From positions 868,001 to 932,000 of the forward strand of contig CAYJKN010000001.1 of assembly GCA_964371075.1 (NCBI GenBank): a DNA stretch of 64,000 nucleotides. The letters are read 5' to 3'. Origin of the DNA: UTCHB3 sp964371075. Lineage in GTDB: Bacteria > Bacteroidota > Ignavibacteria > Ignavibacteriales > Ignavibacteriaceae. The stretch's first letter is position 1. Every line of letters starts with the position of its first letter. The translations under genes and the position numbers were made by a program. The notes beneath the pieces were generated by a model. It was given only the letters and a program-made list of their open reading frames with translations. It was not told the DNA's origin and made no database searches. Below are positions 28,011 to 36,374 of the stretch, in pieces.

Positions 28011-28530
28011 ATAGACTTGACTTGGCAATCGCTGTCGCGATTATGAGGCAGAGGAAAGTCCGGACTCCATAGGACAGGACGCCGGGTAACGCCCGGGAGT
28101 TTATCTGTAATGGATAGATTACGGAAAGTACCGCAGAAAAAATACCGCCCATTTTGGTGTATTCCTTAATGGGTAAGGGTGAAATGGCAGGTTAAGAGCC
28201 TACCGCATGAATGGTAACATTCGTGGCAAGGTAAACCCCGTCCGGAGCAAAGCCAAGCAGAAGACACTTCCCGTTTTTCGGGATGGAGGACTGTCCGTCC
28301 AACGTCTTCGGGTAGGCCGCTTGAGGTGAAAAGTGATTTTCATCCCAGATAAATGATTGCCTTCGGTTTATAGTTACAATATGAGCTTACATCTTAATGA
28401 TTTTCATTTTTAAAAGATCCATGTACCCACCCGGCATATAGTGTCGGGCGCACTACTGCGCCTTTTTGTGTAGTTCGTTTTGTAACTATTATTAAACCGA
28501 AACAGAATCCGGCTTAAAAGTCAGGTCTAT
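28011..28530 (+). ncRNA. rnpB: RNase P RNA, type A, with an extended 3' insertion helix
   Basis: Catalytic RNA that matures tRNA 5' ends. The conserved P4 strand and flank 'GAGGAAAGTCCGGACTCC' is at about 28055, the 3' partner 'ACAGAATCCGGCTTA' at 28502-28516, and 'AGATAAATGATTGCC' precedes it. Ends are set by helix P1: ATAGACTTGACT (28011-28022) pairs with AGTCAGGTCTAT (28519-28530) over 12 bp with one G-U. The RNA is about 520 nt, longer than the usual 350-400, because of a 138-nt insertion at 28363-28500. That insertion is closed by TCGGTTTATAGTTACAA pairing with the bases at 28480-28500, at the place where helix P19 occurs in some bacteria. Confidence 0.95.
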
Positions 28531-28557
28531 ATATGATATTTCCACGACGAGTTCATT

Positions 28558-30276
28558 ATGCCAACAAAACGGTGGAAGATCCGACCTGTTCGGGATGATC
28601 TGGAAGTAAAATCACTTGCAGATTCCCTGAATATCTCTGAAATCCTTGCCCGACTTTTGATTAACAGAAATATCAAAAGTTTCCCCCAGGCAAGATATTT
28701 TTTTAAGCCCGATCTCGAAGGTTTGCACAACCCATTCCTCATGAATGGTATGCGCGCTGCCGCCCGTCGGGTTATTCAAGCCATTACCTCAAACGAGAAA
28801 ATTCTTGTATTTGGCGACTATGATGTGGATGGAACCTGTTCCACCGCACTTATGTATATGTTCCTCAAAGAACTTGGTGCCAATGTCCAATTTTTTATTC
28901 CGAACAGACTTCGTGATGGTTACGGGATAACTATCAACAGCATCGATTATGTAAACGCCACGGGCACTACTCTCATGATTTCCGTTGACTGTGGGATCAC
29001 AGCGGTTGAAGAGACTGCGTATGCAGATTCCCTCGGAATAGATATGATTATATGCGATCATCATCAACCACGAGAAGTGATTCCTCCGGCTTTTGCCGTG
29101 CTTGATCCGTTAAAACCGGGCTGTAAATACCCATTTAAGTATCTATCGGGTGCAGGAGTTGCATTTAAATTGGCTCAGGCTGTTGCTGCTCTGATTGGTA
29201 ACCAGTCACTTCCGATGAAATACCTCGATCTTGTGGCAATGGCAGGTGCAGCCGACATTGTCCCTCTTTCCGATGAAAACAGAATCCTTGTTATGTATGG
29301 GCTTACTCTAATCAACCGTTCCCCCCGACCGGGACTTGTTGCACTTATGAAAGCCACACGAATTGAGCCCGGGCAACTAAACGCGGGACAAATTGTATTC
29401 TCAATTGCACCAAGGATAAACGCCGCAGGCAGACTAAGCGACGCTAAAATTGCTGTTGAACTCCTCATGACCGATGACCTTGAAAGAGCTATTGAACTCT
29501 CTTCACAACTTGAAACTGAGAATTGGGAAAGAAGGAAACTCGATGAAGAGACTCTAAACTCAGCCCTCGAAAAAGTTGTCAGGGTTCACGATCTCGACAA
29601 AGATATGGCTCTTGTTTTGCACGAAGAAGAATGGCATCCGGGTGTAATCGGAATTGTTGCATCAAGATTGGTGGAACTTTATTACCGTCCAACTGTAATG
29701 CTCACTACCATAGATGGTGTCGCCAAAGGTTCTGCGAGAAGTATTCCAAATTTTAATATATATGAAGCTTTACAGCAGTGTAGTGATTTGCTCAATCATT
29801 ATGGTGGTCACCAGGCGGCCGCAGGATTATCAATTAATATTGCAAACATTCCTGAGTTTCGAAGAAGGTTTAACCTGCTCGCAAGTCAACAGATAAAAAA
29901 TGACGACCTCATCCCTCAGATTGAGATTGATTCCAAAATAAAACTTTCTGAAATCACTCCCAAGTTTTTAAGAATATTGCATCAATTTGCTCCTTTTGGG
30001 CCTGAAAACCCCAGACCTGTATTCCTCTCCGAGGATGTTACTCACACAGGATTTGTAAGAAAAGTGGGCCACAATCATCTGTTGATGCAATTGAAACAGA
30101 ACGGGAATGAAAAGATTTTTGATGCCATCGGGTTCGACCTTGGCCATTTCGAAAGTCAGATTAAAGACAAATTGACGAGAATTGATATCGTTTATACAAT
30201 TGACAATATCAACAAAGAGAGTAAACCTCACCCACAGCTGAGGATTAAAGATTTAAGAGTCCGCGAGGGAGTGTAA
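28558..30276 (+). CDS. recJ: Single-stranded-DNA-specific exonuclease RecJ
   Basis: 572 residues, the normal RecJ length. 5'-3' single-strand exonuclease in recombination and mismatch repair. DHH-family motifs are 'FGDYDVDGTCS' (D87, D89, D91), 'SVDCGIT' and 'CDHHQPRE'. The DHHA1 part has 'GGHQAAAGLSI'. A C-terminal OB-like domain follows ('FAPFGPENPRPVF'). It starts 27 nt after rnpB. Downstream are three kinds of intergenic repeat. Confidence 0.96.
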   Translation: MPTKRWKIRPVRDDLEVKSLADSLNISEILARLLINRNIKSFPQARYFFKPDLEGLHNPFLMNGMRAAARRVIQAITSNEKILVFGDYDVDGTCSTALMYMFLKELGANVQFFIPNRLRDGYGITINSIDYVNATGTTLMISVDCGITAVEETAYADSLGIDMIICDHHQPREVIPPAFAVLDPLKPGCKYPFKYLSGAGVAFKLAQAVAALIGNQSLPMKYLDLVAMAGAADIVPLSDENRILVMYGLTLINRSPRPGLVALMKATRIEPGQLNAGQIVFSIAPRINAAGRLSDAKIAVELLMTDDLERAIELSSQLETENWERRKLDEETLNSALEKVVRVHDLDKDMALVLHEEEWHPGVIGIVASRLVELYYRPTVMLTTIDGVAKGSARSIPNFNIYEALQQCSDLLNHYGGHQAAAGLSINIANIPEFRRRFNLLASQQIKNDDLIPQIEIDSKIKLSEITPKFLRILHQFAPFGPENPRPVFLSEDVTHTGFVRKVGHNHLLMQLKQNGNEKIFDAIGFDLGHFESQIKDKLTRIDIVYTIDNINKESKPHPQLRIKDLRVREGV

Positions 30277-30297
30277 ACTGTAGAAGATGGATAAATT

Positions 30298-30320
30298 CCC
30301 CATCCTTGACAAGGAGGGGG
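30298..30320. repeat. Small hairpin repeat after recJ
   Basis: CCCCATCCTT-GAC-AAGGAGGGGG, a 10-bp stem with one mismatch, followed by TTTGGGGGAGGT. Similar 'CTCCTTGACAAGGAGGGG' elements are widespread between genes in Bacteroidota-like genomes (recalled, not searched). It may also work as a weak recJ terminator. Confidence 0.5.
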
Positions 30321-30335
30321 TTTGGGGGAGGTCCA

Positions 30336-30376
30336 GTTCCACGGATTTCACGGATTCAACACGGATTTTCACGGAT
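30336..30376. repeat. CACGGATT short tandem repeat
   Basis: Four copies of ACGGATT(TC/CA/TTC) spaced about 10-11 nt (TTCCACGGATTTCACGG and continuation). It is a low-complexity intergenic repeat distinct from the octamer and REP-like families. Confidence 0.6.
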
Positions 30377-30382
30377 GTGCTT

Positions 30383-30686
30383 TTGCCCCGTCAGGGGTAG
30401 CGTCCAGCAATTGAAAAATTGGCCCCGGCAGGGGTCATGTATGGGTAGAAACAGCAATTGAAAAATTGGCCCCGGCAGGGGTCATGTATGGGTAGAAACA
30501 GCAATTGAAAAATTGGCCNNNNNNNNNNNNNNNNNNNNNNNNNNNNNNNNNNNNNNNNNNNNNNNNNNNNNNNNNNNNNNNNNNNNNNNNNNNNNNNNNN
30601 NNNNNNNNNNNNNNNNNNGCAGGGGTCATGTATGGGTAGAAACAGCAATTGAAAAATTGGCCCCGGCAGGGGTAACGTAGGGGTAG
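30383..30686. repeat. REP-like 47-bp tandem array between recJ and menG
   Basis: Perfect 47-bp direct copies at 30421-30467 and 30468-30514: core GGCCCCGGCAGGGGTC, then ATGTATGGGTAG, then AAACAGCAATTGAAAAATT. One diverged copy comes before (TTGCCCCGTCAGGGG) and one after. The array is interrupted by a 100-N gap. It has the same hairpin and GTAG tail as the arrays beside the Y1 transposase, and lies between convergent genes. Confidence 0.88.
30519..30618. other. Assembly gap (100 N) in the 47-bp repeat array
   Basis: Exactly 100 N inside a perfect tandem repeat. The phase of the flanks means that any true missing piece in register would be 3 + 47k bases, so 100 is a placeholder. The last 44 bases before the gap equal the first 44 after it. 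Confidence 0.97.
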
Positions 30687-30693
30687 AAAAAAT

Positions 30694-31398
30694 CTATTTC
30701 TCCGCTACAACGACTTGAACTATTCCAAAAGTAAAAAGATACCGATCAACTTTTGAAAAACCCGCATCTTTAAAAAGCTTCACCAAATCGACATTTTTAT
30801 CAAAGTCTTCCACGGAATCCGGTAGATAATCATACGCCATTGGATGCCCCGAAACCATCTTCCCTACCAATGGGAGAATATTTTTAAAATAAAACTTATA
30901 AAATCCTTTTATCACCGGATTTTTGGGCATTGCAAACTCAAGAATTGTTGCCCTGCCGCCTTTATTGATAACTCTGTTGAACTCTTTAAAAGCCAAAGGA
31001 ATATCATAAAAATTTCTCACCCCAAACGAAACGGTTACATTTGTTACAACTGATTCTTTAAGGGGAATAAATTCCGCTGCCGTCTGAAAATCCTTCCCCG
31101 TTATCCAGTTCACCTTTTTGTTAAAAAGTGATAGCATATTGTATGAAAAATCGGCTCCAAAGATTTTTGTAACACCATATTTTCTCGCTTGAATAGCCAC
31201 ATCACCTGTTCCACATGCCATATCGAGCAGGATGGTATCCTTATTCAGTTTGCTAAGTTTGAGTGCTTTTTTTCGCCAGTATTTATCGATCCCCACACTT
31301 AACACTCGATTCAACAGATCGTAACGACCGGCGATTGAATCGAACATCTTTTTTACTTCAATTTTCTTTTCTTCTTTTGCGAATAACGAGGTTGACAT
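30694..31398 (-). CDS. menG: Demethylmenaquinone methyltransferase (UbiE/MenG)
   Basis: 234 residues. SAM-dependent C-methylation of demethylmenaquinone, the last step of menaquinone synthesis. Family motifs are 'MFDSIAGRYDLLNRVLSVGID', SAM-binding 'LDMACGTGDVAIQ', 'SFGVRNF' and 'GRATILEFAMPK'. No ubiquinone genes are seen, and the neighbouring dehydrogenase is of menaquinone type, so MenG rather than UbiE activity is expected. It follows rsmA by 18 nt on the minus strand, probably co-transcribed. Confidence 0.94.
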   Translation of the reverse strand: MSTSLFAKEEKKIEVKKMFDSIAGRYDLLNRVLSVGIDKYWRKKALKLSKLNKDTILLDMACGTGDVAIQARKYGVTKIFGADFSYNMLSLFNKKVNWITGKDFQTAAEFIPLKESVVTNVTVSFGVRNFYDIPLAFKEFNRVINKGGRATILEFAMPKNPVIKGFYKFYFKNILPLVGKMVSGHPMAYDYLPDSVEDFDKNVDLVKLFKDAGFSKVDRYLFTFGIVQVVVAEK

Positions 31399-31416
31399 CT
31401 TTTCTCAGTAATTTAT

Positions 31417-32217
31417 TTATACTTGAAACACAGAATCGGGCTGATCTGTTTCAAATTTTCCCGATAAAGAATTGGAAAGATTGATATAATCTTGTAAAGT
31501 TAGTCTTTCGGCCCTCAAGGTCAGATCAATTGGAGGTGTATATTCGCCGGTAACCTGAGATAATAGAGGTGAAAGAGAGTTCTTCAACGTTTTTCTTCTC
31601 TGGTTAAATGCAGTTCTTACCACAGTTCTGAAAAGTTTATGATCATTAATTATCGATTCATCTTTGTTAAAATGAAGACTTATAATCGCCGAATCAACTT
31701 TTGGTTTTGGGAAAAATACTGTTGCGGGCACTTTAAAATGATACTCAAGCGTTGCATAAGCCCCCAAAACCACACTCAAAATTCCATATTCTTTGTTCCC
31801 CGGGGGGGCGGTTATCCTTTTGGCCACTTCGAGCTGCACCATCAGCATAATATCCCCAACCTTGTCTCTTTCTTCAAGAAGTTTAAAGATTATCGGTGTG
31901 GTGATATTATACGGGATATTTCCGATTACTCTGAGTTGGGCATCACCGGCAACAGCGGCAATATCAATCTTTAAAAAATCCCCTTCGAGAATTCGAAGTG
32001 TCGGGAATTTCTCCTTTAATAGTTCAATTGCCCGGGTATCAATTTCAACAGTTGTGAGATCATCACACAGAGTAATAAGTTGTTCAGTGAGAGAACCCTT
32101 TCCCGGTCCAATCTCAAGAATACGGTCGGTTTTTTGAGGAGCAAATGCCTCGATAATCCTCTCTATATAATGAGGATCTGTTAAGAAATTTTGACCAAAG
32201 CGTTTTAAAGGTTTCAA
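31417..32217 (-). CDS. rsmA: 16S rRNA (adenine1518/1519-N6)-dimethyltransferase RsmA/KsgA
   Basis: 266 residues. Dimethylates two adjacent adenines near the 3' end of 16S rRNA during small-subunit maturation. Motifs: 'FGQNFLTDPHYIERI', SAM motif 'ILEIGPGKGSLTEQL' (GPGKG 37-41), and the catalytic 'GNIPYNI' (N100-Y103). The C-terminal domain has 'RTAFNQRRKTLKNSL'. Length and motifs match the family. Divergent from the ROK kinase gene. Confidence 0.96.
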   Translation of the reverse strand: MKPLKRFGQNFLTDPHYIERIIEAFAPQKTDRILEIGPGKGSLTEQLITLCDDLTTVEIDTRAIELLKEKFPTLRILEGDFLKIDIAAVAGDAQLRVIGNIPYNITTPIIFKLLEERDKVGDIMLMVQLEVAKRITAPPGNKEYGILSVVLGAYATLEYHFKVPATVFFPKPKVDSAIISLHFNKDESIINDHKLFRTVVRTAFNQRRKTLKNSLSPLLSQVTGEYTPPIDLTLRAERLTLQDYINLSNSLSGKFETDQPDSVFQV

Positions 32218-32340
32218 TTGTTTTCTGTCTGACTTGAATTTGATATTTTTATATTCTAAATTTTGTAAATTGAGTTCGAAACTTACAAATATTACCTGAC
32301 TTCCATGTCAGTTTGTCAGAAACAGAGAAAAGGACTTATC

Positions 32341-33315
32341 GTGGAAAATAAATTTGTTGTCAGTCTTGATGTTGGTGGTACAAAAAAACTTGCTGCTGTG
32401 GTTAACTCAACAGAAGGTATCATCTCCCGTTTAAAGAAGCAAACACCCGAAGCCCCCACCCATGAATCTTTTTCGGGTTCTCTGGTTGAGCTGACAAACG
32501 AGGTAATTCAACAATCGGGTATTCAACCCGAACAGGTTGCTTCAATTGCAGTGGGAATTCCCGGTTCCGTCAACATGGAAACAGGAATCATTGGAATGGC
32601 TCCAAACCTTGGATTAAAAAATTATAATGTTCAGGAACATCTGAATAACCGACTCCCCTACCCTGTTCTTATCGAAAATGATGTAAACCTTGCTGCCGCC
32701 GGTGAGCTTGCATTTGGTGCCGCAAAAGGGAAACAAAATGTTCTGGTGGTTTTTGTTGGTACAGGAATCGGCGGAGGTTTAATCCTCAACAACAAACTTT
32801 ATCGTGGATCGGGCTGGGTTGCCGGCGAAATAGGACATATTAATGTTCACGAAAAAGGTCCAAAATGTGGTTGCGGAAGAATTGGATGTTTTGAGGCACT
32901 CGCGAGTAGGACTGCAGTAGTCCGGCAGATCACGGCTGAGATCAAAAAAGGGAAACAAAGTGTCTTAAAAGAGAGAACCGAAAAGAACAAAGATATTAAA
33001 AGTAAAGCGATTGCCCGGGCACTTGAGGCAGGTGACAAACTTACAGTAAAAGTTGTTAATCAGGCTTGTAAAACAATTGGCAGAACCCTTGCGGGAATTA
33101 ATAATCTCTTAAATCTTGAATTGATTATTCTGGGTGGCGGATTGATGGAAGCAAGCGAAAGTTACATGCTCCCAAAAATTAACGAAACCTTTTACAAATA
33201 TTCTATCGGCGATGCCGCCAAATGTGTCTCTTTAGTCGGCACAAACCTTCGCGATGATGCCGCAATATATGGAGGAATTACCCTGACCGAAGAACTTTTG
33301 AATATAAAGGTTTAG
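32341..33315 (+). CDS. ROK family sugar kinase, glucokinase-like
   Basis: 324 residues from GTG at 32341; an upstream in-frame ATG at 32305 would add 12 residues with no homology-like content. GTG is preferred because AAAAGGA ends about 7 nt before it and the ATP motif 'VSLDVGGTKKLAAV' then begins a few residues in. ROK signature 'VGTGIGGGLILNNKLYRGSG' and the zinc site 'GPKCGCGRIGCFEALAS' are present. Phosphorylates a hexose in the cytoplasm, probably glucose, although N-acetyl sugars are also used in this family. It ends 9 nt from the convergent ABC-F gene. Confidence 0.88.
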   Translation: MENKFVVSLDVGGTKKLAAVVNSTEGIISRLKKQTPEAPTHESFSGSLVELTNEVIQQSGIQPEQVASIAVGIPGSVNMETGIIGMAPNLGLKNYNVQEHLNNRLPYPVLIENDVNLAAAGELAFGAAKGKQNVLVVFVGTGIGGGLILNNKLYRGSGWVAGEIGHINVHEKGPKCGCGRIGCFEALASRTAVVRQITAEIKKGKQSVLKERTEKNKDIKSKAIARALEAGDKLTVKVVNQACKTIGRTLAGINNLLNLELIILGGGLMEASESYMLPKINETFYKYSIGDAAKCVSLVGTNLRDDAAIYGGITLTEELLNIKV

Positions 33316-33324
33316 AGACGTCCC

Positions 33325-35283
33325 CTAAAACTGTTTCAGAATATTTTCGAGTTTTTCGGCGAGTTTTTCCCATTTCGAAAGAACTGAGTCAAGTTCTGAT
33401 TTCGCTGAGTTGTATTCGGCGGTTTTCTTTTTGGTTAGCTGGACATCTTTGTAAACTTCTTCAAGAGCGAGTTCCGATTCGAGAGTTGCTACCTTTTCCT
33501 CAAGAGATTCAATTCTCTTCTCCAGTTTGGCAATTTCTGCATTAATCTGTTTGGTTGCTGCATACTTTTGATTCCTGAGTTCAGCTTCGGCTCGTTTTTG
33601 ATCCTTTCTGTTGATGTTGGAAGAATCTTCAGATTTGACGGTCGCAGCACCTCCGATGGGATTATCCCTTTCCATCATTTCCTCACCCCTTTTCAACAAA
33701 TAATAATCGATGGTTCCGGGGAATAGTCTAAAAGATCCTCTACGAATCTCTGCAATTTTATTAACAATGGGATGCAAGAAATCGACATCATGAGAAACAA
33801 TAACGAGTGAGCCTTTAAACTTTATAAGTGCTTGCTGAAGAATCTGTTTACTGGCATAATCCAAATGGTTTGTCGGCTCATCCATGATCAACAAATTGGC
33901 TTTTTTTAGCAGAAGCAGTGCCAGTGCCACACGACTTTTTTCCCCACCGGAGAGCACACCCACCTTTTTAAATACATCATCTGCCGAAAAGAGGAATGAT
34001 CCTGCCAATGCCCTGATTTGAGGAATTGACATATCCGTAGCTTCCATGGCAATAGTTTCAAGTACATCAAGTTCGGGATCAAGAACTTCACTCTGCTCTT
34101 GCGAAAAATATGCAATGGAAGTGTTGTAACCGGGTACTTTTTCACCATGTGTGGGTTTTAAAACTGAGGCAATTATTTTGGATAGTGTCGATTTACCAGC
34201 TCCGTTGGGACCAACAAATGCAATTTTGTCACCCCGCTCAATTCGTAAGTCAATTTTGTCCAAAACAAGATTATCACCAAATCTCATAGAGAGATTTTTC
34301 ACTTCGTAAACAATCTCTCCACTTTTAGGTGGCTCCGGGAATCTAAAAGAAATTGACTTCTCAAAATCGGGAAGATCAAGCTTGTCAAATTTCCCTAACA
34401 TTTTCACGCGGCTTTGGACCTGCTTTGCCTTTGATGCTTTATAACGGAATCGCTCAACAAACTGCTGAATATCTTTCATTTTACGCTGTTGTTGGTCATA
34501 TTCATGTTCAAGTCTCTCATCCCGCTCAGCCTTGGCTTTTAAGTAGTGATCGAAGTTACCATTAAAAACAGTGAAATCAGTATTAAAAATCTCAAGAGTC
34601 TTATTTGTAACTGCATTTACAAATCTTCTATCATGGGAAACAAGAAGCAACGCTCCCTTATAAGTTTTGAGGAAACCTGTAAGCCATTCAAGTGAGTCGA
34701 TGTCAAGATGGTTTGTAGGCTCATCCATCATCATAAGATCATTTTCAGCGATAAGCATTTTTGCAAGCGCGATTCTCATCTGCCACCCCCCGGAAAAATG
34801 ATCTGTCAGTTTTTCAAAATCACTCGCCATAAATCCGAGACCCAATAAAACCTTTTCAACCCTTGCTTCCGCACTGTATGAATCGATTTCTTCAAGTCGG
34901 TGATGAATTTCACCAAGTTGTTCTACGAGACCCAGTTTTTCTTCATCATCAACATCGGGATCATTCAACAGAATTGTAATCTCTGTCTCTTTTTCCTGAA
35001 GTTCTTTTAAGTCGGGAACCCCGGCAAGGGCTTCATCGAGCAGAGTTCTCCCTTTGTGGGTAACATTTTCCTGGGGAAGATAACCAATGGCGATATTCTT
35101 CCTTTTGAAGATGTCCCCTTTTTCGGGCTCTATCATTCCGTTTAACATCTTAAGAAGGGAGGATTTCCCCGTTCCGTTCGATCCAACGAGGGAAATTTTG
35201 TCACCGGAATTAATTTTAAAATTTACATCCCTGTAGAGATATTTTCCCCCAAATTGGAGGGAGAGATTTACTATATCAATCAT
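33325..35283 (-). CDS. ABC-F family ATPase (ribosome-associated type)
   Basis: 652 residues, two ABC domains and no membrane segments. Walker A motifs are 'GSNGTGKSS' and 'GPNGAGKST'; signatures 'FSGGWQMR' and 'LSGGEKSR'; Walker B 'LMMMDEPTNHLD' and 'LLIMDEPTNHLD'. The linker between domains ('QFVERFRYKASKAKQVQSR') is the P-site tRNA-interaction region of ABC-F proteins. A C-terminal coiled coil (about 560-650) resembles Uup/ABCF3. Likely acts on stalled ribosomes. Probable last gene of the glnE-DUF2723-PGI/PMI-ABC-F run. Confidence 0.93.
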   Translation of the reverse strand: MIDIVNLSLQFGGKYLYRDVNFKINSGDKISLVGSNGTGKSSLLKMLNGMIEPEKGDIFKRKNIAIGYLPQENVTHKGRTLLDEALAGVPDLKELQEKETEITILLNDPDVDDEEKLGLVEQLGEIHHRLEEIDSYSAEARVEKVLLGLGFMASDFEKLTDHFSGGWQMRIALAKMLIAENDLMMMDEPTNHLDIDSLEWLTGFLKTYKGALLLVSHDRRFVNAVTNKTLEIFNTDFTVFNGNFDHYLKAKAERDERLEHEYDQQQRKMKDIQQFVERFRYKASKAKQVQSRVKMLGKFDKLDLPDFEKSISFRFPEPPKSGEIVYEVKNLSMRFGDNLVLDKIDLRIERGDKIAFVGPNGAGKSTLSKIIASVLKPTHGEKVPGYNTSIAYFSQEQSEVLDPELDVLETIAMEATDMSIPQIRALAGSFLFSADDVFKKVGVLSGGEKSRVALALLLLKKANLLIMDEPTNHLDYASKQILQQALIKFKGSLVIVSHDVDFLHPIVNKIAEIRRGSFRLFPGTIDYYLLKRGEEMMERDNPIGGAATVKSEDSSNINRKDQKRAEAELRNQKYAATKQINAEIAKLEKRIESLEEKVATLESELALEEVYKDVQLTKKKTAEYNSAKSELDSVLSKWEKLAEKLENILKQF

Positions 35284-35334
35284 TTATTCGTTTATTCTAT
35301 AAGGTCTTGGGCAATATTGCAATCCGTTTTACTG

Positions 35335-36363
35335 TTATTTCTTTAATCTGTCTTTTAACAAGTGGATATAATTGATCTCAACGGGATCTTTTCCCCACAC
35401 AATAGCGCGGTAATAAGTTATCCAGTCAACATAATAAATCATGTCCCACAATCTTTCCTGATAAGTTTCAAGACCGCTTTGAATTTTAACCACGGGAACA
35501 TTTAGTTTCGCTAGAATCTCGTTTACAACCTCAAACCGTTTTTTGATTTGTGGGTGAATTGTTTCATCAAGCACCTCAAATACAAAAAAGGATTCTTTAA
35601 TTGCACCATAAGTTTCCCATCCGATGATCTCGTTATGATTCATTTCGGGCAGAACATTATGAAATGCGTGTGTTTTGCCATTCTCGTTAAACTGGCCCTT
35701 AAACCTTGTTCCAATCGAATCAGTGACTCCGGTTGCCGAATAAATGATGGGTAACTTACCGTTTACTTGTGTGGCGATTTCATAAGCTATATTCCCGGGC
35801 TCTGAAAGTTGTTCACCCTTAAGTTTTATTCTCTCAACTATGCTGTCCAAAAGTTGTACATGTCGTTCAACCAGTCCAAGTTTTGAAAAGAGGTTCAAGA
35901 GGGTAAAAAACGAAGTGTATAGTGCATATCTTGGTTGAAATCCCGGCATCATATTGATTGCTGGAACACCATCCTCATCAGCCAAAGCTTTTAATGTTCC
36001 ACCCGTGGTAAGGCAAATTCTCATAGCACCAATTTCTCCCGCCGCAGTATAAGCTGAAAGTGTCTCTTCAGTTTCACCTGAATAGGAGGAGAGAATAACA
36101 AGTGTATCCTTCGAAGTGAAGTTTGGAACTCCATAGTTTCTGTTTACAAAAAGTGGAACCTTCAACTCATCTTTTGCCCAAAGTGAAAATACATCACCGG
36201 CGATTGCTGATCCACCAAGACCGGAAATGACTATATTTTTTATTTCAGATACATCAAGATCAATTATAAAATCGTTTTTTAAGGCATCTTCTATTTGCAA
36301 ATATGAGTTTTTTAATACATCAAACTGACCCGTTGGATCAAGTTTTTTAATTAATTCTATCAT
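35335..36363 (-). CDS. Bifunctional phosphoglucose/phosphomannose isomerase (SIS domain)
   Basis: 342 residues. Interconverts glucose-6-P, fructose-6-P and mannose-6-P. SIS-domain motifs 'NIVISGLGGSAIAGD' and 'LVILSSYSGETEETLSA' are the sugar-phosphate loops, and the C-terminal 'FHNVLPEMNHNEIIGW' carries the family glutamate/histidine. It matches the archaeal/bacterial PGI/PMI type rather than classic Pgi. It starts 12 nt after the DUF2723 gene. With the ROK kinase nearby, it points to a local sugar-phosphate role. Confidence 0.92.
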   Translation of the reverse strand: MIELIKKLDPTGQFDVLKNSYLQIEDALKNDFIIDLDVSEIKNIVISGLGGSAIAGDVFSLWAKDELKVPLFVNRNYGVPNFTSKDTLVILSSYSGETEETLSAYTAAGEIGAMRICLTTGGTLKALADEDGVPAINMMPGFQPRYALYTSFFTLLNLFSKLGLVERHVQLLDSIVERIKLKGEQLSEPGNIAYEIATQVNGKLPIIYSATGVTDSIGTRFKGQFNENGKTHAFHNVLPEMNHNEIIGWETYGAIKESFFVFEVLDETIHPQIKKRFEVVNEILAKLNVPVVKIQSGLETYQERLWDMIYYVDWITYYRAIVWGKDPVEINYIHLLKDRLKK

Positions 36364-36374
36364 TTTAATACTTT

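Noticed and set aside
28380..28480. rnpB ending at the T tract inside the insertion, with a separate small RNA downstream
   Set aside because: P1 and P4 need the bases at 28502-28530 to pair with the 5' part, so the RNA must continue; a shortened side product stays possible and is noted in the findings.
30391..30648. Open frames across the second N gap
   Set aside because: Same reason: translation of 47-bp tandem repeats plus N.
32305..32340. ATG at 32305 as start of the ROK kinase
   Set aside because: The GTG at 32341 has a Shine-Dalgarno sequence at proper spacing and starts just before the ATP motif; the extra 12 residues look like untranslated leader.
33310..33330. Bidirectional terminator between the ROK kinase and ABC-F genes
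   Set aside because: Only a 5-bp TTTAG/CTAAA stem with mismatches; too weak to call.
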